DNA of 64,000 bases from a gamma proteobacterium symbiont of Taylorina sp. (GTDB lineage: Bacteria; Pseudomonadota; Gammaproteobacteria; GRL18): contig JAHXIV010000037.1 in assembly GCA_025655455.1 (NCBI GenBank), positions 186,001 to 250,000 of the forward strand, given 5' to 3'. Every line of letters begins with the position of its first letter. Within the stretch, counting starts at the first letter, position 1. Under the pieces are notes generated by a model, which was given only the letters and a program-made list of their open reading frames with translations, made no database searches and was not told the origin of the DNA. This document shows, piece after piece, positions 9,661-19,167 of the stretch. The translations under genes were made by a program, and so were the position numbers.

Positions 9661-10473
9661 TTAAAGTCGAAAAAATTTTTTGCTATTTGCAATAGTCAGC
9701 CGAGTGAGCACTAATTCATCTTTATGCATATATTTTTCGAGTGTTTTAGTAATATGAGGCAAGTATTGAGGTTCATTTCTGCTACGATTTTTTTTCTTCT
9801 TTTTTCCACTTAAAGATTCATCTGTGGCCAACTTTAAATCTCGTGGAAATAAATAGGGGGCATCAGTTTCAACCATAATTTTATCATCCGGGATCAGGGC
9901 AACACAATCTTGTAATTCTTTGCCACGTCGTTCATCACACAACCAGCCAGTAATTCCAATGGAGAGATCTAAGTCAAGATAGCTTTCCAATTCAGCCTGT
10001 CCACCTGTAAAACAATGTGCAACCCCACCAACCAGGCCTGAACGATATTTTTTTATTAAGTGTACCAGATCATTATGTGCTTCTCTTTGATGTAAAAAAA
10101 CCGGCAGTTTTAATTCTACTGCCAGCTCTAATTGAGCCTCAAAACAGCTGAGTTGTTCTGCCCTGGTAGAAAAATTTCGATTATAATCAAGACCGCATTC
10201 ACCCACAGCAACCACTCTATGCATTTCCAACAAAGCTGTCAATTGTTCTAAACTCTCTTGCGTGTATAAACTGGCATCATGCGGATGAATACCCGCTGTA
10301 GAATATAAACAATCCGGATACTGCATAGTTAATTGTTGAGCTAGTCGGCTTTTTTCTACATTAGTACCCGTGACAATCATACTTTCAATACCCGCTTGCA
10401 GAGCATTCTCTATCACATCATCAATGTCATTTTGAAACCGGACACTGGTAAGATTAACACCAATATCGATCAT
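9661..10473 (-). CDS. tatD: TatD family 3'-5' nuclease
   Basis: This is a metal-dependent TIM-barrel nuclease of 270 residues. The N-terminus MIDIGVNLTS follows the E. coli TatD pattern, in which the usual HxH is replaced by IGVN. Also present are STAGIHPHDA, VAVGECGLDYNRNFS, LHQREAH, HCFTGG, GITGWLCDERRG and the metal-binding VETDAPYLFPRDL. These identify the TatD branch rather than YcfH or YjjV. A lysine-rich stretch just after residue 225 is specific to this copy. It lies 36 bases upstream of arfB on the same strand. Confidence 0.94.
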   Translation of the reverse strand: MIDIGVNLTSVRFQNDIDDVIENALQAGIESMIVTGTNVEKSRLAQQLTMQYPDCLYSTAGIHPHDASLYTQESLEQLTALLEMHRVVAVGECGLDYNRNFSTRAEQLSCFEAQLELAVELKLPVFLHQREAHNDLVHLIKKYRSGLVGGVAHCFTGGQAELESYLDLDLSIGITGWLCDERRGKELQDCVALIPDDKIMVETDAPYLFPRDLKLATDESLSGKKKKKNRSRNEPQYLPHITKTLEKYMHKDELVLTRLTIANSKKFFRL

Positions 10474-10594
10474 AGTATAAAGCTCCTAAGTTATAATAGT
10501 ACCTTAAAAGCCTAATAATACTTATGATTATTAATATTTTCCATAAAATCCTGCTAGAATAAAGAAACTTAAAATTGAGATTTGAGTTGAATCT

Positions 10595-11992
10595 ATGCTT
10601 AATCAATCAAAAAATTTATCAGCTGGCGGTACTGATAATAAAAAAACGACATCCCCTCTACTAAAAAGTTACTTAAAAATTAACATTGCTGCAATCATTC
10701 TACCATTACTATTTCTGGGACTGGTCGGTTTTTTCTTTTTCCAAAAGTTAAGCCATGCTTTTGATTATGCCATTGATGATATCGTCTCTGACATTGTTCC
10801 TATCATTGAACTCAAGGATAAAATTCAACTCAGTATTATTCCCTTCAATCAGTACCTGGATAGTTTTGAGGCAGATGATAAAGAAAAATTTTTACAGTCC
10901 AGCAATGAAATAAAACAGTCTCTAATTGATACCATAAGTCTGGGGCACAAAGATGATTCTCTGGCAAATGATCTTTATCGTTCTGCCTACCTCAGCTGGC
11001 GCAATGTGCATCGTATTGCAATAATTATTTTTAACGATACCAATTCAGTCAAACATCTCATTCCTCATTATTCACTATACGATTTTTACCAGAGTGTCAT
11101 AGAAACCACCTTAATTCTGGATCAATTACATCTTAAGATGCAGGATAGGTCAAAGATTAACTTCCATAAAGCAAAAGAGGTTAAATCTGAACTGTTCCTA
11201 TTAATAATTTATATTGTTCTATTTGTTTATATTATTACTTTGAGTAGTATCCTGTACCTGAATCGTTCAATTCTTAAACCCGTAACAATATTAGAAAAAT
11301 GGGCTGAAAATCGTTCTGGAAGTATTAAAGTTAAGCCTCTAACATTACAGTCTTATAAAGAATTTGAGTTCATTGCGGCAACCTATAACAAGTTATCACA
11401 AATAATAAAAGATAAAGAAACATTTTTAGAACAACTGACACAAAAAGATAATCTAACTAAACTTTATAATAAACGTTATTTTATCAAACGTCTGGTTGAT
11501 GAGCATCATCGCCATCAACGTTATAATACACACTATTGTCTCATGCTTATTGATGTTGATCATATAGGTGCAGTTAGCCGTAATTATGGCGATGCGGTGG
11601 GAGAACTGACTTTGATTCAAATTGCACGACTACTGGAAGAGGCTATTAGACCCACTGACTTTTTAGCTCATTATGAAAGTGACCGGTTTATTATTATTCT
11701 TCCCGAGGTTGAAATTCATGGTGCTAATATGACAGCAGAACGTATTATTAATTCTATCTCGGAAACTGTTTTCAATATCAATGAATTTAAGTTTGGAATT
11801 ACCGTCAGTGTTGGATTCTCATTTGCACAGGAGGACTTAAATTTATCCGGTGTTTTACAATGTGTTGACTATTCTCTGCAACAGGCAAAGCTTTCCGGTA
11901 GAAATCAGTTTCAATATTGTGAGTCAGACAATAACCTGCCTTTTAAATTTAAATCAAAATATCTTAAAGATAGCGACTTTAATATTTCGTGA
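10595..11992 (+). CDS. Membrane GGDEF-domain protein with degenerate active site
   Basis: The 465-residue protein has a membrane segment at about residues 28-51, a periplasmic helical sensor region, a second membrane segment at about 203-227, a short linker and a GGDEF-type domain (about 280-445). The metal-binding LIDVDH is present, but the signature GGDEF is replaced by ESDRF (in AHYESDRFIIIL), so cyclase activity is unlikely. The RxxD inhibitory-site motif (RPTD) sits exactly five residues before it, as in true c-di-GMP-binding cyclases. It may therefore be a receptor. It stands alone, divergent from tatD. Confidence 0.88.
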   Translation: MLNQSKNLSAGGTDNKKTTSPLLKSYLKINIAAIILPLLFLGLVGFFFFQKLSHAFDYAIDDIVSDIVPIIELKDKIQLSIIPFNQYLDSFEADDKEKFLQSSNEIKQSLIDTISLGHKDDSLANDLYRSAYLSWRNVHRIAIIIFNDTNSVKHLIPHYSLYDFYQSVIETTLILDQLHLKMQDRSKINFHKAKEVKSELFLLIIYIVLFVYIITLSSILYLNRSILKPVTILEKWAENRSGSIKVKPLTLQSYKEFEFIAATYNKLSQIIKDKETFLEQLTQKDNLTKLYNKRYFIKRLVDEHHRHQRYNTHYCLMLIDVDHIGAVSRNYGDAVGELTLIQIARLLEEAIRPTDFLAHYESDRFIIILPEVEIHGANMTAERIINSISETVFNINEFKFGITVSVGFSFAQEDLNLSGVLQCVDYSLQQAKLSGRNQFQYCESDNNLPFKFKSKYLKDSDFNIS

Positions 11993-12145
11993 ATGTTCCT
12001 TAGCACTTGCAAGCGATAAAATCATCCCCACTTAGTGTGGTAGATTCAATAATCCTTTAACCTGGAAAATACAGTTGGCTATTGTAATAGATTTTAACTG
12101 CTTTTTCCGGGTTTAAATAAAATACAACAATAATGTGAGAAAGTA

Positions 12146-12778
12146 ATGAGCAATACAGAGTATTCAATCGAAACAGATGCAGATAAAGTCAGTTATGGAA
12201 TAGGGCTTCAGTTAGGACAGCAGGTCAAAGGCCAGTCTTTCCCGGATTTTAGTCTGGAGGCATTAATTGTCGGTATTAGTGATATATTTAATGAGAAACC
12301 TTTACGTTTCCCCGAAGATGAAATGCAGACTGCTTTTTCAGCAATTAATCAACAAGTTCAGGCTGCCGCTTCAGAGGCCGCTGCAGTTAATAAAGAATCA
12401 GGACAATTATTTTTGGATGAAAATGCAAAGAAAGAAGGCGTTATCACAACAGAGTCCGGCCTGCAATATGAAGTGATTACCGAAGGCAGCGGTTCAAAAC
12501 CTGCCCAGACTGATATGGTTGTCACTCATTATCATGGTACTTTGACTGACGGCTCTGTTTTTGACAGCTCAGTTGATCGTGAAGAACCGGCACAGTTTCC
12601 AGTTAATGGTGTCATTCAGGGCTGGATTGAGGCATTACAATTAATGTCTGTCGGGTCTAAATGGCGTTTAACAATCCCATCTCACTTAGCCTATGGAGAT
12701 CAGGGTTCAGCACCAATGATTGGACCGGGTGCAACATTAATTTTCGAAATTGAATTATTGGAAATTAAAGGCCAGTAA
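12146..12778 (+). CDS. fklB: FKBP-type peptidyl-prolyl cis-trans isomerase (FklB-like)
   Basis: This 210-residue protein has an N-terminal helical dimerisation domain (about residues 8-90) followed by an FKBP domain (about 105-208) with YHGTLTDGSVFDSS, FPVNGVIQGWIEALQLM and LAYGDQG, the family's substrate-pocket motifs. There is no signal peptide, which fits FklB rather than the exported FkpA/Mip. It catalyses proline isomerisation in protein folding. It converges with a hemerythrin gene. Confidence 0.93.
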   Translation: MSNTEYSIETDADKVSYGIGLQLGQQVKGQSFPDFSLEALIVGISDIFNEKPLRFPEDEMQTAFSAINQQVQAAASEAAAVNKESGQLFLDENAKKEGVITTESGLQYEVITEGSGSKPAQTDMVVTHYHGTLTDGSVFDSSVDREEPAQFPVNGVIQGWIEALQLMSVGSKWRLTIPSHLAYGDQGSAPMIGPGATLIFEIELLEIKGQ

Positions 12779-12806
12779 GTTCATTGAGAACCTCAGCCAA
12801 TAAACT

Positions 12807-12860
12807 TGCCTGCTGTCGTTTTGCTAATATTTTTTATAGCAAAGAAAGGCAGGGGTAAAG
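12807..12860. terminator. Possible bidirectional terminator
   Basis: Between the convergent fklB and hemerythrin genes an imperfect hairpin can be drawn. CCTGC pairs with GCAGG as an outer stem and TTTGCT pairs with AGCAAA as an inner stem around an AT-rich loop. There is no long U-run, so this is weak. Confidence 0.3.
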
Positions 12861-12901
12861 TTTTATATGTAAAATCAATTTTGAAATTTTCAGTTACCTT
12901 G

Positions 12902-13303
12902 CTACATTACCTCACCAAGATAGGAGCCCAAATCCATATCAGTGCCGAGAATATGTCCGGTTAACCAGTGTTCCAGAAATGCAATATCTTCACTTGAGAT
13001 TGATTTACCTTCCTGCTGGTACTTCTGTTGCAGTTCCCTGGCAGTTTCGATTAACTCCTGATGTTCAGACTTGTGTTCTGCAAGGCCTTCATAATCATAT
13101 TTCAACATCAATCGCTCCTCATGTCTGAAATGCCAGACAGTACAACATATCAACTCTTCCATCACTGCATCAATATAGCTTGAATCGTCCCCTTCTGCTA
13201 CAGAATGATTCAGAATATTAAATAGATCCATAAGCTTGCGGTGGTCTTCATCTATTTCGTCAACCTGGACACTTAAGCTATTATCCCAAATTAAATCTTT
13301 CAT
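12902..13303 (-). CDS. Bacteriohemerythrin
   Basis: This 133-residue protein has the full di-iron ligand set of hemerythrins. The His of DEDHRKL, the His and Glu of WHFRHEER, the two His of AEHKSEHQ, and the His and Asp of GHILGTDMD are all present. It is soluble, with no membrane segment or fused domain. Such proteins bind O2, and some bind NO. An unannotated 55-residue membrane protein lies just upstream on the same strand. Confidence 0.94.
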   Translation of the reverse strand: MKDLIWDNSLSVQVDEIDEDHRKLMDLFNILNHSVAEGDDSSYIDAVMEELICCTVWHFRHEERLMLKYDYEGLAEHKSEHQELIETARELQQKYQQEGKSISSEDIAFLEHWLTGHILGTDMDLGSYLGEVM

Positions 13304-13387
13304 AAATTATTCTCCTGATGAGCTATTACTAAATTATGTTTGATAAGAGTAAAGAAAGGATCTTTAATCATCTTTTCAAACTATAAA

Positions 13388-13555
13388 TCATACATGATAA
13401 AATAAGGCTGCCAAGATACCACCTACACCACAACCAAACATAATAGCTGAAATGATAAGAGGAAACGAGTTTCCAGAATCTTCCCAAAGGCTGCCATTAT
13501 CACAACTATTACATATTGAAGTGTTTTTATGTTTACACCGTTCACCATATTTCAT
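13388..13555 (-). CDS. Small single-membrane-span protein with N-terminal Cys/His cluster
   Basis: This is a 55-residue protein that I could not assign to a family. An AAGGA ribosome-binding site sits seven bases before the ATG at 13555. The first 18 residues contain CKHK and CNSC motifs, a possible small metal site. Residues 31-53 form one hydrophobic segment rich in Gly (FGCGVGGILAAL). The frame runs without interruption to TGA. It lies between tadA and the bacteriohemerythrin gene, all on the minus strand, and fills the gap that would otherwise be empty. Confidence 0.65.
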   Translation of the reverse strand: MKYGERCKHKNTSICNSCDNGSLWEDSGNSFPLIISAIMFGCGVGGILAALFYHV

Positions 13556-13582
13556 TATTTTTTCCTTTAATCAATCATGTCA

Positions 13583-14056
13583 TTATCTGGTGATAATTAG
13601 TTTTTTACGCCTTGCCCTAAAAAAATTTTTTAATATGGCACTGCATTCTTCTGCCAGTATTCCTGATTTAATTTCCACCCGGTGGTTCAATTGTTTATCC
13701 TGAAGTAAATTGTTCGCGCTGCCTACAGCTCCCGCTCTTGGTTCAACAGCACCAAAAACAAGTCGCGCAATACGTGCATGGATAATAGTACCTGCACACA
13801 TAGAACAAGGCTCTATGGTGACATAAAGCGTGGTATCAGGAAGACGATAATTCTCCATTTTTTGTGCAGCATGACGAATGGCTATAATCTCAGCATGTGC
13901 AGTGGGATCATTATGGCTGATGGGTTGATTCCAGCCTTCTGCTATTAATTGTCCGTTTTTAACTAATACTGCTCCAACAGGGACTTCTCCCAGCTGAGCA
14001 GCTTTCTTTGCCAGTTCAAGTGCATGCTGCATCCAGTCTTCATCAGATTTTTTCAT
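13583..14056 (-). CDS. tadA: tRNA-specific adenosine deaminase
   Basis: TadA deaminates adenosine 34 of tRNA-Arg(ACG) to inosine. The zinc and catalytic motif HAEIIAIRHAAQ (His-Ala-Glu) and EPCSMCAGTIIHARI (PCxxC) are intact. The ATG at 14056 gives a standard N-terminus (MKKSDEDWMQHALELA); the open frame extends to a TTG at 14089 but without a ribosome-binding site. The chosen start overlaps the end of the upstream remnant gene by 14 bases, so translation may be coupled. It follows the guaB-guaA region, as is common in Gammaproteobacteria. Confidence 0.95.
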   Translation of the reverse strand: MKKSDEDWMQHALELAKKAAQLGEVPVGAVLVKNGQLIAEGWNQPISHNDPTAHAEIIAIRHAAQKMENYRLPDTTLYVTIEPCSMCAGTIIHARIARLVFGAVEPRAGAVGSANNLLQDKQLNHRVEIKSGILAEECSAILKNFFRARRKKLIITR

Positions 14057-14696
14057 TAAACTGTGCTGATTTATTGCCTTTTTTAACAAGGAAATTAGAT
14101 TTATTATTAATAAAATAGTCTGGAAAAGGATTTTTTTGCAAATCTCTCATAAACTCAGGTTTGTCTGGATTGCCAATCCATATTGGATTTTTTTGAAATA
14201 ATTCATTAACTATACTACGGCCTGGATCAAACTCATTAAAACTAATCCCCGCCAGATCAGCCCAGCTATAGATTAAATCAGCCGAACCATAGTTAGTATA
14301 GCCGGCCTGCTTCATCAGATTAATCAGAGTTGGTTTTGTCAGATAAACGTTTGGACTTTTAGCATCTGCAAAAATTAACACCTGCTGTAGTGCCTCAATA
14401 GTATAAGGACGTGCCGCATAAACATTCTCAAACACCAGTAATTCATCTTTTAGCGCATCCAGTTGAGGCGTTGTGTTGCGCTTATATCCGTATAAACTCA
14501 TCCGCTGACTATTGGTTGATTCCCCTATCAGCAGTACCAGAGTATTCGATGTGTGTTTATTTTTATCAGTCAGGTTAACCAGCGGGGGGAGTTTTTTATT
14601 GACCAGTAAATGCTGCTCTATATCATGTAATTGTTCCCTGTATTTCTTATATCCCAGAACAAGATGCCAGGGTGCAGCAGGCTCCACTCTCTCCAC
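14043..14696 (-). pseudogene. Remnant of a phosphoethanolamine transferase/sulfatase-family protein, chimeric
   Basis: The first 110 residues match the catalytic start of the EptA/CptA-type phosphoethanolamine transferases: LVLLIGESTNSQRMSLYGYKR has the nucleophilic Thr of GEST, followed by NTTPQLDAL, ALQQVLIFAD and LINLMKQAGY. The N-terminal membrane domain is absent; the open frame reaches only to a TAG at about 14770 with no good start. After residue 117 the sequence no longer follows the family, and the metal-binding C-terminal half is missing. The last 100 residues are of unknown origin. I read this as a deletion or fusion remnant. The GTG at 14696 is only a formal start. Confidence 0.7.
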
Positions 14697-15046
14697 TTGT
14701 TGGGTAATAGAATCAGATATTGATCGATATTTTATAAAAAAATTACTTTTAAAAAAATTTGTTTTCTATTATTAGTAGTTAAAAACAATAACTTAGCCTG
14801 TTCTAACTGAATAAAAAGTATTTAAATACTTTTTATTCAGTAATTTAATCGCGTTAGTTTATAATTGAGTAATAGTTGCATGTTTCATATATAACCTTAC
14901 TCTAAACACATTTTTATCCTGCATCATTTAGTCTTTTTTGTAACTTGCATCTACCAAAATCAGCTCATTAAGTTAAACGGCTATAATATCCACGCTCTAC
15001 CTTAAAATTAAAGCTTAAGCACTGAATTCACACCGAGTTTACTCTG
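14697..15046. other. AT-rich intergenic region with a perfect palindrome
   Basis: No gene is visible in these 350 bases. The left part may be a degraded upstream piece of the transferase remnant. The one clear structure is the palindrome at 14806-14841. The right part up to the diguanylate cyclase stop shows nothing I can name. Confidence 0.5.
14806..14841. repeat. Perfect 36-bp palindrome
   Basis: The arms are 18 bases each with no spacer (left arm ACTGAATAAAAAGTATTT). The sequence is its own reverse complement over the whole length. It could work as a terminator-like cruciform for either strand, or be the scar of a mobile element next to the broken transferase gene. Confidence 0.75.
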
Positions 15047-15778
15047 TTAAGAATGTCTTAATATGTTTCTACCTTCATCTTTGGCAATATAAAGATATTT
15101 ATCAGCACGTTTAATAATTGTTTCAGCACTATCATTTTTTGCAAAAGTGGTTACACCAATACTAACAGTAATATGTTCAACCACATTAAAATTAAAATTA
15201 CTGACAGTCTCTAATATCTTATTGCCTAACTCTACAGCCCCTTCTAATTGAGTGCTGTAACAAAGAATGATAAACTCCTCGCCTCCCCATCTAGCCACCA
15301 GATCAGTTTCTCTACAGCTTTGAGTATAAAGCTGAGAAACTTGATAAAGAACCTTATCCCCAACATTGTGCCCATAAGTGTCATTGATTGCTTTAAAATA
15401 ATCTAAATCCATCATAATTACTGAAAAATGATTATTTGAACGTTGTGCCTTATTTACTTCAATTTCAAGCTCTCTGTTGAAGTAGCGCCGATTAAATAAC
15501 TTAGTTAACGAATCCCTTACCGCCAATTCAGTTATTTCAGCTACTAATATCTTTGACTCTCGCAGCCTCCTTAACGCAAATATTGCTAGTGAAAAAGAGA
15601 GTGAAATAAAAATAACCAGTACTTCATCCAACTCAAAATCTTCATGCTGTTTTGAATACTCGTACAATAACTCCAGAGCATCTATCTTGCTAAAAACAAA
15701 AAACAAGCCTACATTAACAATAATGATTATAAAAATATCAAACTTCAAATTGTTAGTAAATGAGTTTTTTGATATCAT
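15047..15778 (-). CDS. Membrane-bound diguanylate cyclase
   Basis: The 243-residue protein has two N-terminal membrane segments (about residues 11-30 and 51-68) and a full GGDEF domain. The signature is GGEEF (ARWGGEEFIIL), the metal site is MMDLDYFKAINDTYGH, and the RxxD inhibitory motif RETD lies five residues before GGEEF, so the enzyme should make c-di-GMP and be product-inhibited. There is almost no periplasmic sensor. It starts 20 bases downstream of the guaA stop on the same strand, so some cotranscription with GTP-synthesis genes is possible. Confidence 0.93.
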   Translation of the reverse strand: MISKNSFTNNLKFDIFIIIIVNVGLFFVFSKIDALELLYEYSKQHEDFELDEVLVIFISLSFSLAIFALRRLRESKILVAEITELAVRDSLTKLFNRRYFNRELEIEVNKAQRSNNHFSVIMMDLDYFKAINDTYGHNVGDKVLYQVSQLYTQSCRETDLVARWGGEEFIILCYSTQLEGAVELGNKILETVSNFNFNVVEHITVSIGVTTFAKNDSAETIIKRADKYLYIAKDEGRNILRHS

Positions 15779-15798
15779 AAATACTCTTTGTAACTAAA

Positions 15799-17373
15799 TT
15801 ATTCCCACTCTATGGTTGCTGGTGGTTTTGAAGAAATATCATAGCTTACTCTGGTCACATGTTCTACTTCATTAATGATTCGACTGGAAATAATTTCTAA
15901 CACGTCATAGGGTAAATGTGCCCAGCGGGCAGTCATAAAATCAATCGTTTCAACCGCCCTTAATGCAATCACATAGGAATAGCAGCGACCATCCCCTTTC
16001 ACTCCCACGGATTTTACCGGTAAAAAAACAGCAAAGGCCTGTGATACTTTATGATAGAGATCATTTTTATACAATTCTTCAATAAAGATAGCATCCGCTT
16101 CTCGCAGAATATCAGCATATTCTTTCTTCACTTCACCCAGAATGCGAACGCCTAAGCCAGGCCCCGGAAATGGATGGCGATAAACCATATCATAAGGAAG
16201 ACCCAGTTCTAAACCCAGTTCCCTGACCTCATCTTTAAAAAGCTCTCTTAAAGGTTCAACCAGTTCCAGAGCCATATCATCGGGCAAGCCGCCCACATTA
16301 TGATGGGATTTAATTAAATGAGCTGTGCCATTTTGACCGCCTGATTCAATGACATCAGGATAAATTGTACCCTGAGCCAACCATTTAGCATTATTTAACT
16401 TGCCCGCTTCTTCATCAAAAACATTGATGAACTCGTGGCCAATAATTTTACGTTTTTTCTCCGGATCAGCCTCACCGGACAATTGAGAGAGAAAACGATT
16501 TTCTGCATCTACACGAATGACTTTGATACCCATATGCTGAGCAAACATGCTCATCACCTGATCACCTTCATTAAGACGTAATAAGCCATTATCAACAAAC
16601 ACACAAGTTAACTGATCACCAATTGCCTTATGCAGAAGCGCTGCAACAACCGATGAATCCACGCCACCGGAAAGTCCTAAAACCACCTCATCACTGCCCA
16701 CCTGTGTACGAATATTATTAATACTGTCCTGAATTATATTACCTGGATTCCATAGTGTGTCACAATGACAAATATCTTCAATAAAACGTTTAAAGATCCG
16801 TTGCCCCTGCTTAGTATGAGTAACTTCCGGGTGAAATTGAATACCGTAGAAATGTCGTGTTTCATCAGCCATGGCAGCAATCGGAGCATTATCCGTACTG
16901 GCCATCAGTTTAAAGCCTTGCGGCATTGTTACCACCCGATCACCATGGGACATCCATACATCCAGCATACCATAGCCTTCTGCAGTGCTATGATCTTCAA
17001 TATCTTTAAGTAATTGAGTATGCCCGTGTGCCCGAACCTGAGCATAACCATATTCATGATGAGCGGCATTTTCAACCTGACCGCCTAATTGCTGTGTCAT
17101 GGTCTGCATGCCATAACAAATACCTAAAACGGGTACTCCCAGTTCAAAAACCACATCAGCAGCTCTTGGAGTATCGGTGGAGGTCACTGTTTCCGGTCCG
17201 CCGGAAAGAATAATTCCATTGGCATTAAAGGATTGAATTAATGCCGCATCATAATTAGACGGATGGATTTCACAATACACTCCCGCTTCACGCACACGCC
17301 TGGCTATCAACTGGCTATATTGAGAACCAAAATCAAGAATAAGAATTCGCTGTTCATGAATATTTTGTGTCAT
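15799..17373 (-). CDS. guaA: GMP synthase (glutamine-hydrolysing)
   Basis: GuaA aminates XMP to GMP. The N-terminal glutamine amidotransferase domain has the catalytic Cys in [10 protein letters not shown] and the His/Glu pair in FHPEV. The ATP-pyrophosphatase domain has the P-loop [13 protein letters not shown]. The C-terminal dimerisation domain ends in the conserved KPPATIEWE. Length (524) is typical. It follows guaB by 20 bases, forming the guaBA operon. Confidence 0.99.
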   Translation of the reverse strand: MTQNIHEQRILILDFGSQYSQLIARRVREAGVYCEIHPSNYDAALIQSFNANGIILSGGPETVTSTDTPRAADVVFELGVPVLGICYGMQTMTQQLGGQVENAAHHEYGYAQVRAHGHTQLLKDIEDHSTAEGYGMLDVWMSHGDRVVTMPQGFKLMASTDNAPIAAMADETRHFYGIQFHPEVTHTKQGQRIFKRFIEDICHCDTLWNPGNIIQDSINNIRTQVGSDEVVLGLSGGVDSSVVAALLHKAIGDQLTCVFVDNGLLRLNEGDQVMSMFAQHMGIKVIRVDAENRFLSQLSGEADPEKKRKIIGHEFINVFDEEAGKLNNAKWLAQGTIYPDVIESGGQNGTAHLIKSHHNVGGLPDDMALELVEPLRELFKDEVRELGLELGLPYDMVYRHPFPGPGLGVRILGEVKKEYADILREADAIFIEELYKNDLYHKVSQAFAVFLPVKSVGVKGDGRCYSYVIALRAVETIDFMTARWAHLPYDVLEIISSRIINEVEHVTRVSYDISSKPPATIEWE

Positions 17374-17393
17374 CTGGCTATCCTGTTAAAATC

Positions 17394-18854
17394 CTAGGTT
17401 CTATAATTAGGTGCTTCTTTGGTGATAGTAACATCATGCACATGGCTCTCAACCATACCTGCACTGGTCACTCGTACAAATTCAGGATTATGCCTCATAG
17501 CCTCAATATTCGCACAACCAGTATAGCCCATTGATGAGCGCAAGCCTCCCAGCATTTGATGAATAACAGGATGCATAGATCCTTTAAATGGCACCCGTCC
17601 TTCAATACCTTCCGGCACTAATTTATCAGCATCGCTACTTTCCTGAAAATAGCGATCACTGGAGCCCTGCTGTTGTGACATTGCTCCTATAGAACCCATA
17701 CCGCGATAAGCCTTATAGGAACGTCCCTGATACAATTCAACTTCCCCCGGTGCTTCTTCTGTACCCGCAAAGACACTGCCAAACATGCAACAGGAAGCAC
17801 CTGCAACAATGGCCTTGGAAAAATCACCTGAAAAACGTATACCACCATCTCCAATCAGAGGAACTCCCGTACCTCTCAGCTCTTCAGCCACATTACTAAT
17901 AGCAGTAATTTGAGGTACACCCACACCGGCAACAATTCGTGTTGTACAAATCGATCCTGGACCGATACCAACTTTCACAGCATCAGCACCGGCATCTACC
18001 AAAGCCCGGGCTGCACTGGCTGTCGCAATGTTACCGCCAATAACCTGCACCTGAGGAAAATTTTTTTTCACCCAGGCCACCCTGTTAAGAACACCTTTAG
18101 AATGTCCATGTGCGGTATCAACCACTAATACATCAACTCCAGCTTCTGCAAGCGCTGCAACACGTTCATCAGTTCCGACTCCAACACCGACGGCGGCACC
18201 GACTCTTAAACGCTCCTGATCATCTTTACAGGCCAGTGGATAATCTGTTGCCTTCTGCATATCTTTAACAGTAATCATACCGCGTAATTGAAAATCTTCG
18301 TTAACAACTAATACTTTTTCAATACGGTTCTCATGCAGCAGATCCATCGCCACCTGTCGACCAGTTCCTTCAAGCACTGTTATCAAACGATCCTTCGGGG
18401 TCATAATGGTAGTGACCAGATCATCTAAATGAGTTTCAAAACGTAAATCCCGACTGGTCACTATACCTACCAGATCATCACCATCAACCACGGGAACACC
18501 TGATATTTTATTGATCCGGGTCAGTTCCATTACTTCTCGAATGGTTTTATCAGGAGAAATAGTGATCGGATCCTTCACCACACCACTTTCATGTTTTTTA
18601 ACTTTAGTGACTTCCCTTGCCTGTTCTGCAATGGTCATATTCTTATGAATAATACCAATACCACCCTGCTGTGCCATTGCAATAGCCATACGGTGCTCAG
18701 TCACTGTATCCATTGCAGCAGAGGCCATAGGTATATTCAGGGAGATATCTCTGGTCAACCTGGTTGATAAATTGACTTCTTTTGGCAAGACATCAGAAAA
18801 AGCCGGAACAAGTAAAACATCATCAAAGGTAAGTGCTTCTTCAACGATTCGCAT
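17394..18854 (-). CDS. guaB: IMP dehydrogenase
   Basis: GuaB oxidises IMP to XMP with NAD+, the first committed step to GMP. The barrel contains the catalytic Cys loop [13 protein letters not shown] and the flap region GRVPFKGS. The two CBS domains are inserted at about residues 90-205 ([12 protein letters not shown] and [10 protein letters not shown] segments). At 486 residues it is the usual bacterial length. It is divergent from xseA, the conserved gammaproteobacterial arrangement. Confidence 0.99.
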   Translation of the reverse strand: MRIVEEALTFDDVLLVPAFSDVLPKEVNLSTRLTRDISLNIPMASAAMDTVTEHRMAIAMAQQGGIGIIHKNMTIAEQAREVTKVKKHESGVVKDPITISPDKTIREVMELTRINKISGVPVVDGDDLVGIVTSRDLRFETHLDDLVTTIMTPKDRLITVLEGTGRQVAMDLLHENRIEKVLVVNEDFQLRGMITVKDMQKATDYPLACKDDQERLRVGAAVGVGVGTDERVAALAEAGVDVLVVDTAHGHSKGVLNRVAWVKKNFPQVQVIGGNIATASAARALVDAGADAVKVGIGPGSICTTRIVAGVGVPQITAISNVAEELRGTGVPLIGDGGIRFSGDFSKAIVAGASCCMFGSVFAGTEEAPGEVELYQGRSYKAYRGMGSIGAMSQQQGSSDRYFQESSDADKLVPEGIEGRVPFKGSMHPVIHQMLGGLRSSMGYTGCANIEAMRHNPEFVRVTSAGMVESHVHDVTITKEAPNYRT

Positions 18855-18900
18855 AGGGGAAAATCCTTCAGGTGAAATTGAATAAAATAACAGGAGATTT

Positions 18901-19125
18901 TAACATAAAATATGATGCATGGAAAATTTTTTATTACTCAAGAGCCTTCAGCCAACATGAATTTGGCCACCATCATTTGTAGTAACATAAAATACCAAAT
19001 AAGATGGTTGGAAAATTTTAAGTTACTTAGAAGTGCCCACAGCCAAAAAAATTGGCTCGAATGATTTAAGTAACATAAAAATGACTTAAAATCATTTGTG
19101 CTGATTTTTTGTTACTCAAGAGTAC
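18901..19125. repeat. Degenerate tandem palindromic repeats between guaB and xseA
   Basis: About two and a half copies of an 82-88-base unit fill the 313-base gap between the divergent genes. The word TAACATAAAA recurs at 18901, 18983 and 19071, GGAAAATTTT recurs at 18921 and 19010, and TTACTCAAGAG recurs at about 18934 and 19112. The units contain inverted repeats: GTTACTTA (19022-19029) pairs with TAAGTAAC (19067-19074), and inside it AGCCAA (19041-19046) pairs with TTGGCT (19052-19057). The same hairpin is present but mutated in the first unit. No coding frame is visible here. Confidence 0.75.
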
Positions 19126-19167
19126 CGACTATTTTTATTTTCGAACTTTATTCTGTATGATCATCTG

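Noticed and set aside
13452-13703. Plus-strand frame of 83 codons
   Set aside because: It runs antisense across the tadA end and the small minus-strand gene, has no ribosome-binding site and shows no protein-like composition.
18901-19125. CRISPR array in the guaB-xseA gap
   Set aside because: The copies are degenerate throughout, too long and too few, and there are no constant repeats with unique spacers or cas genes.
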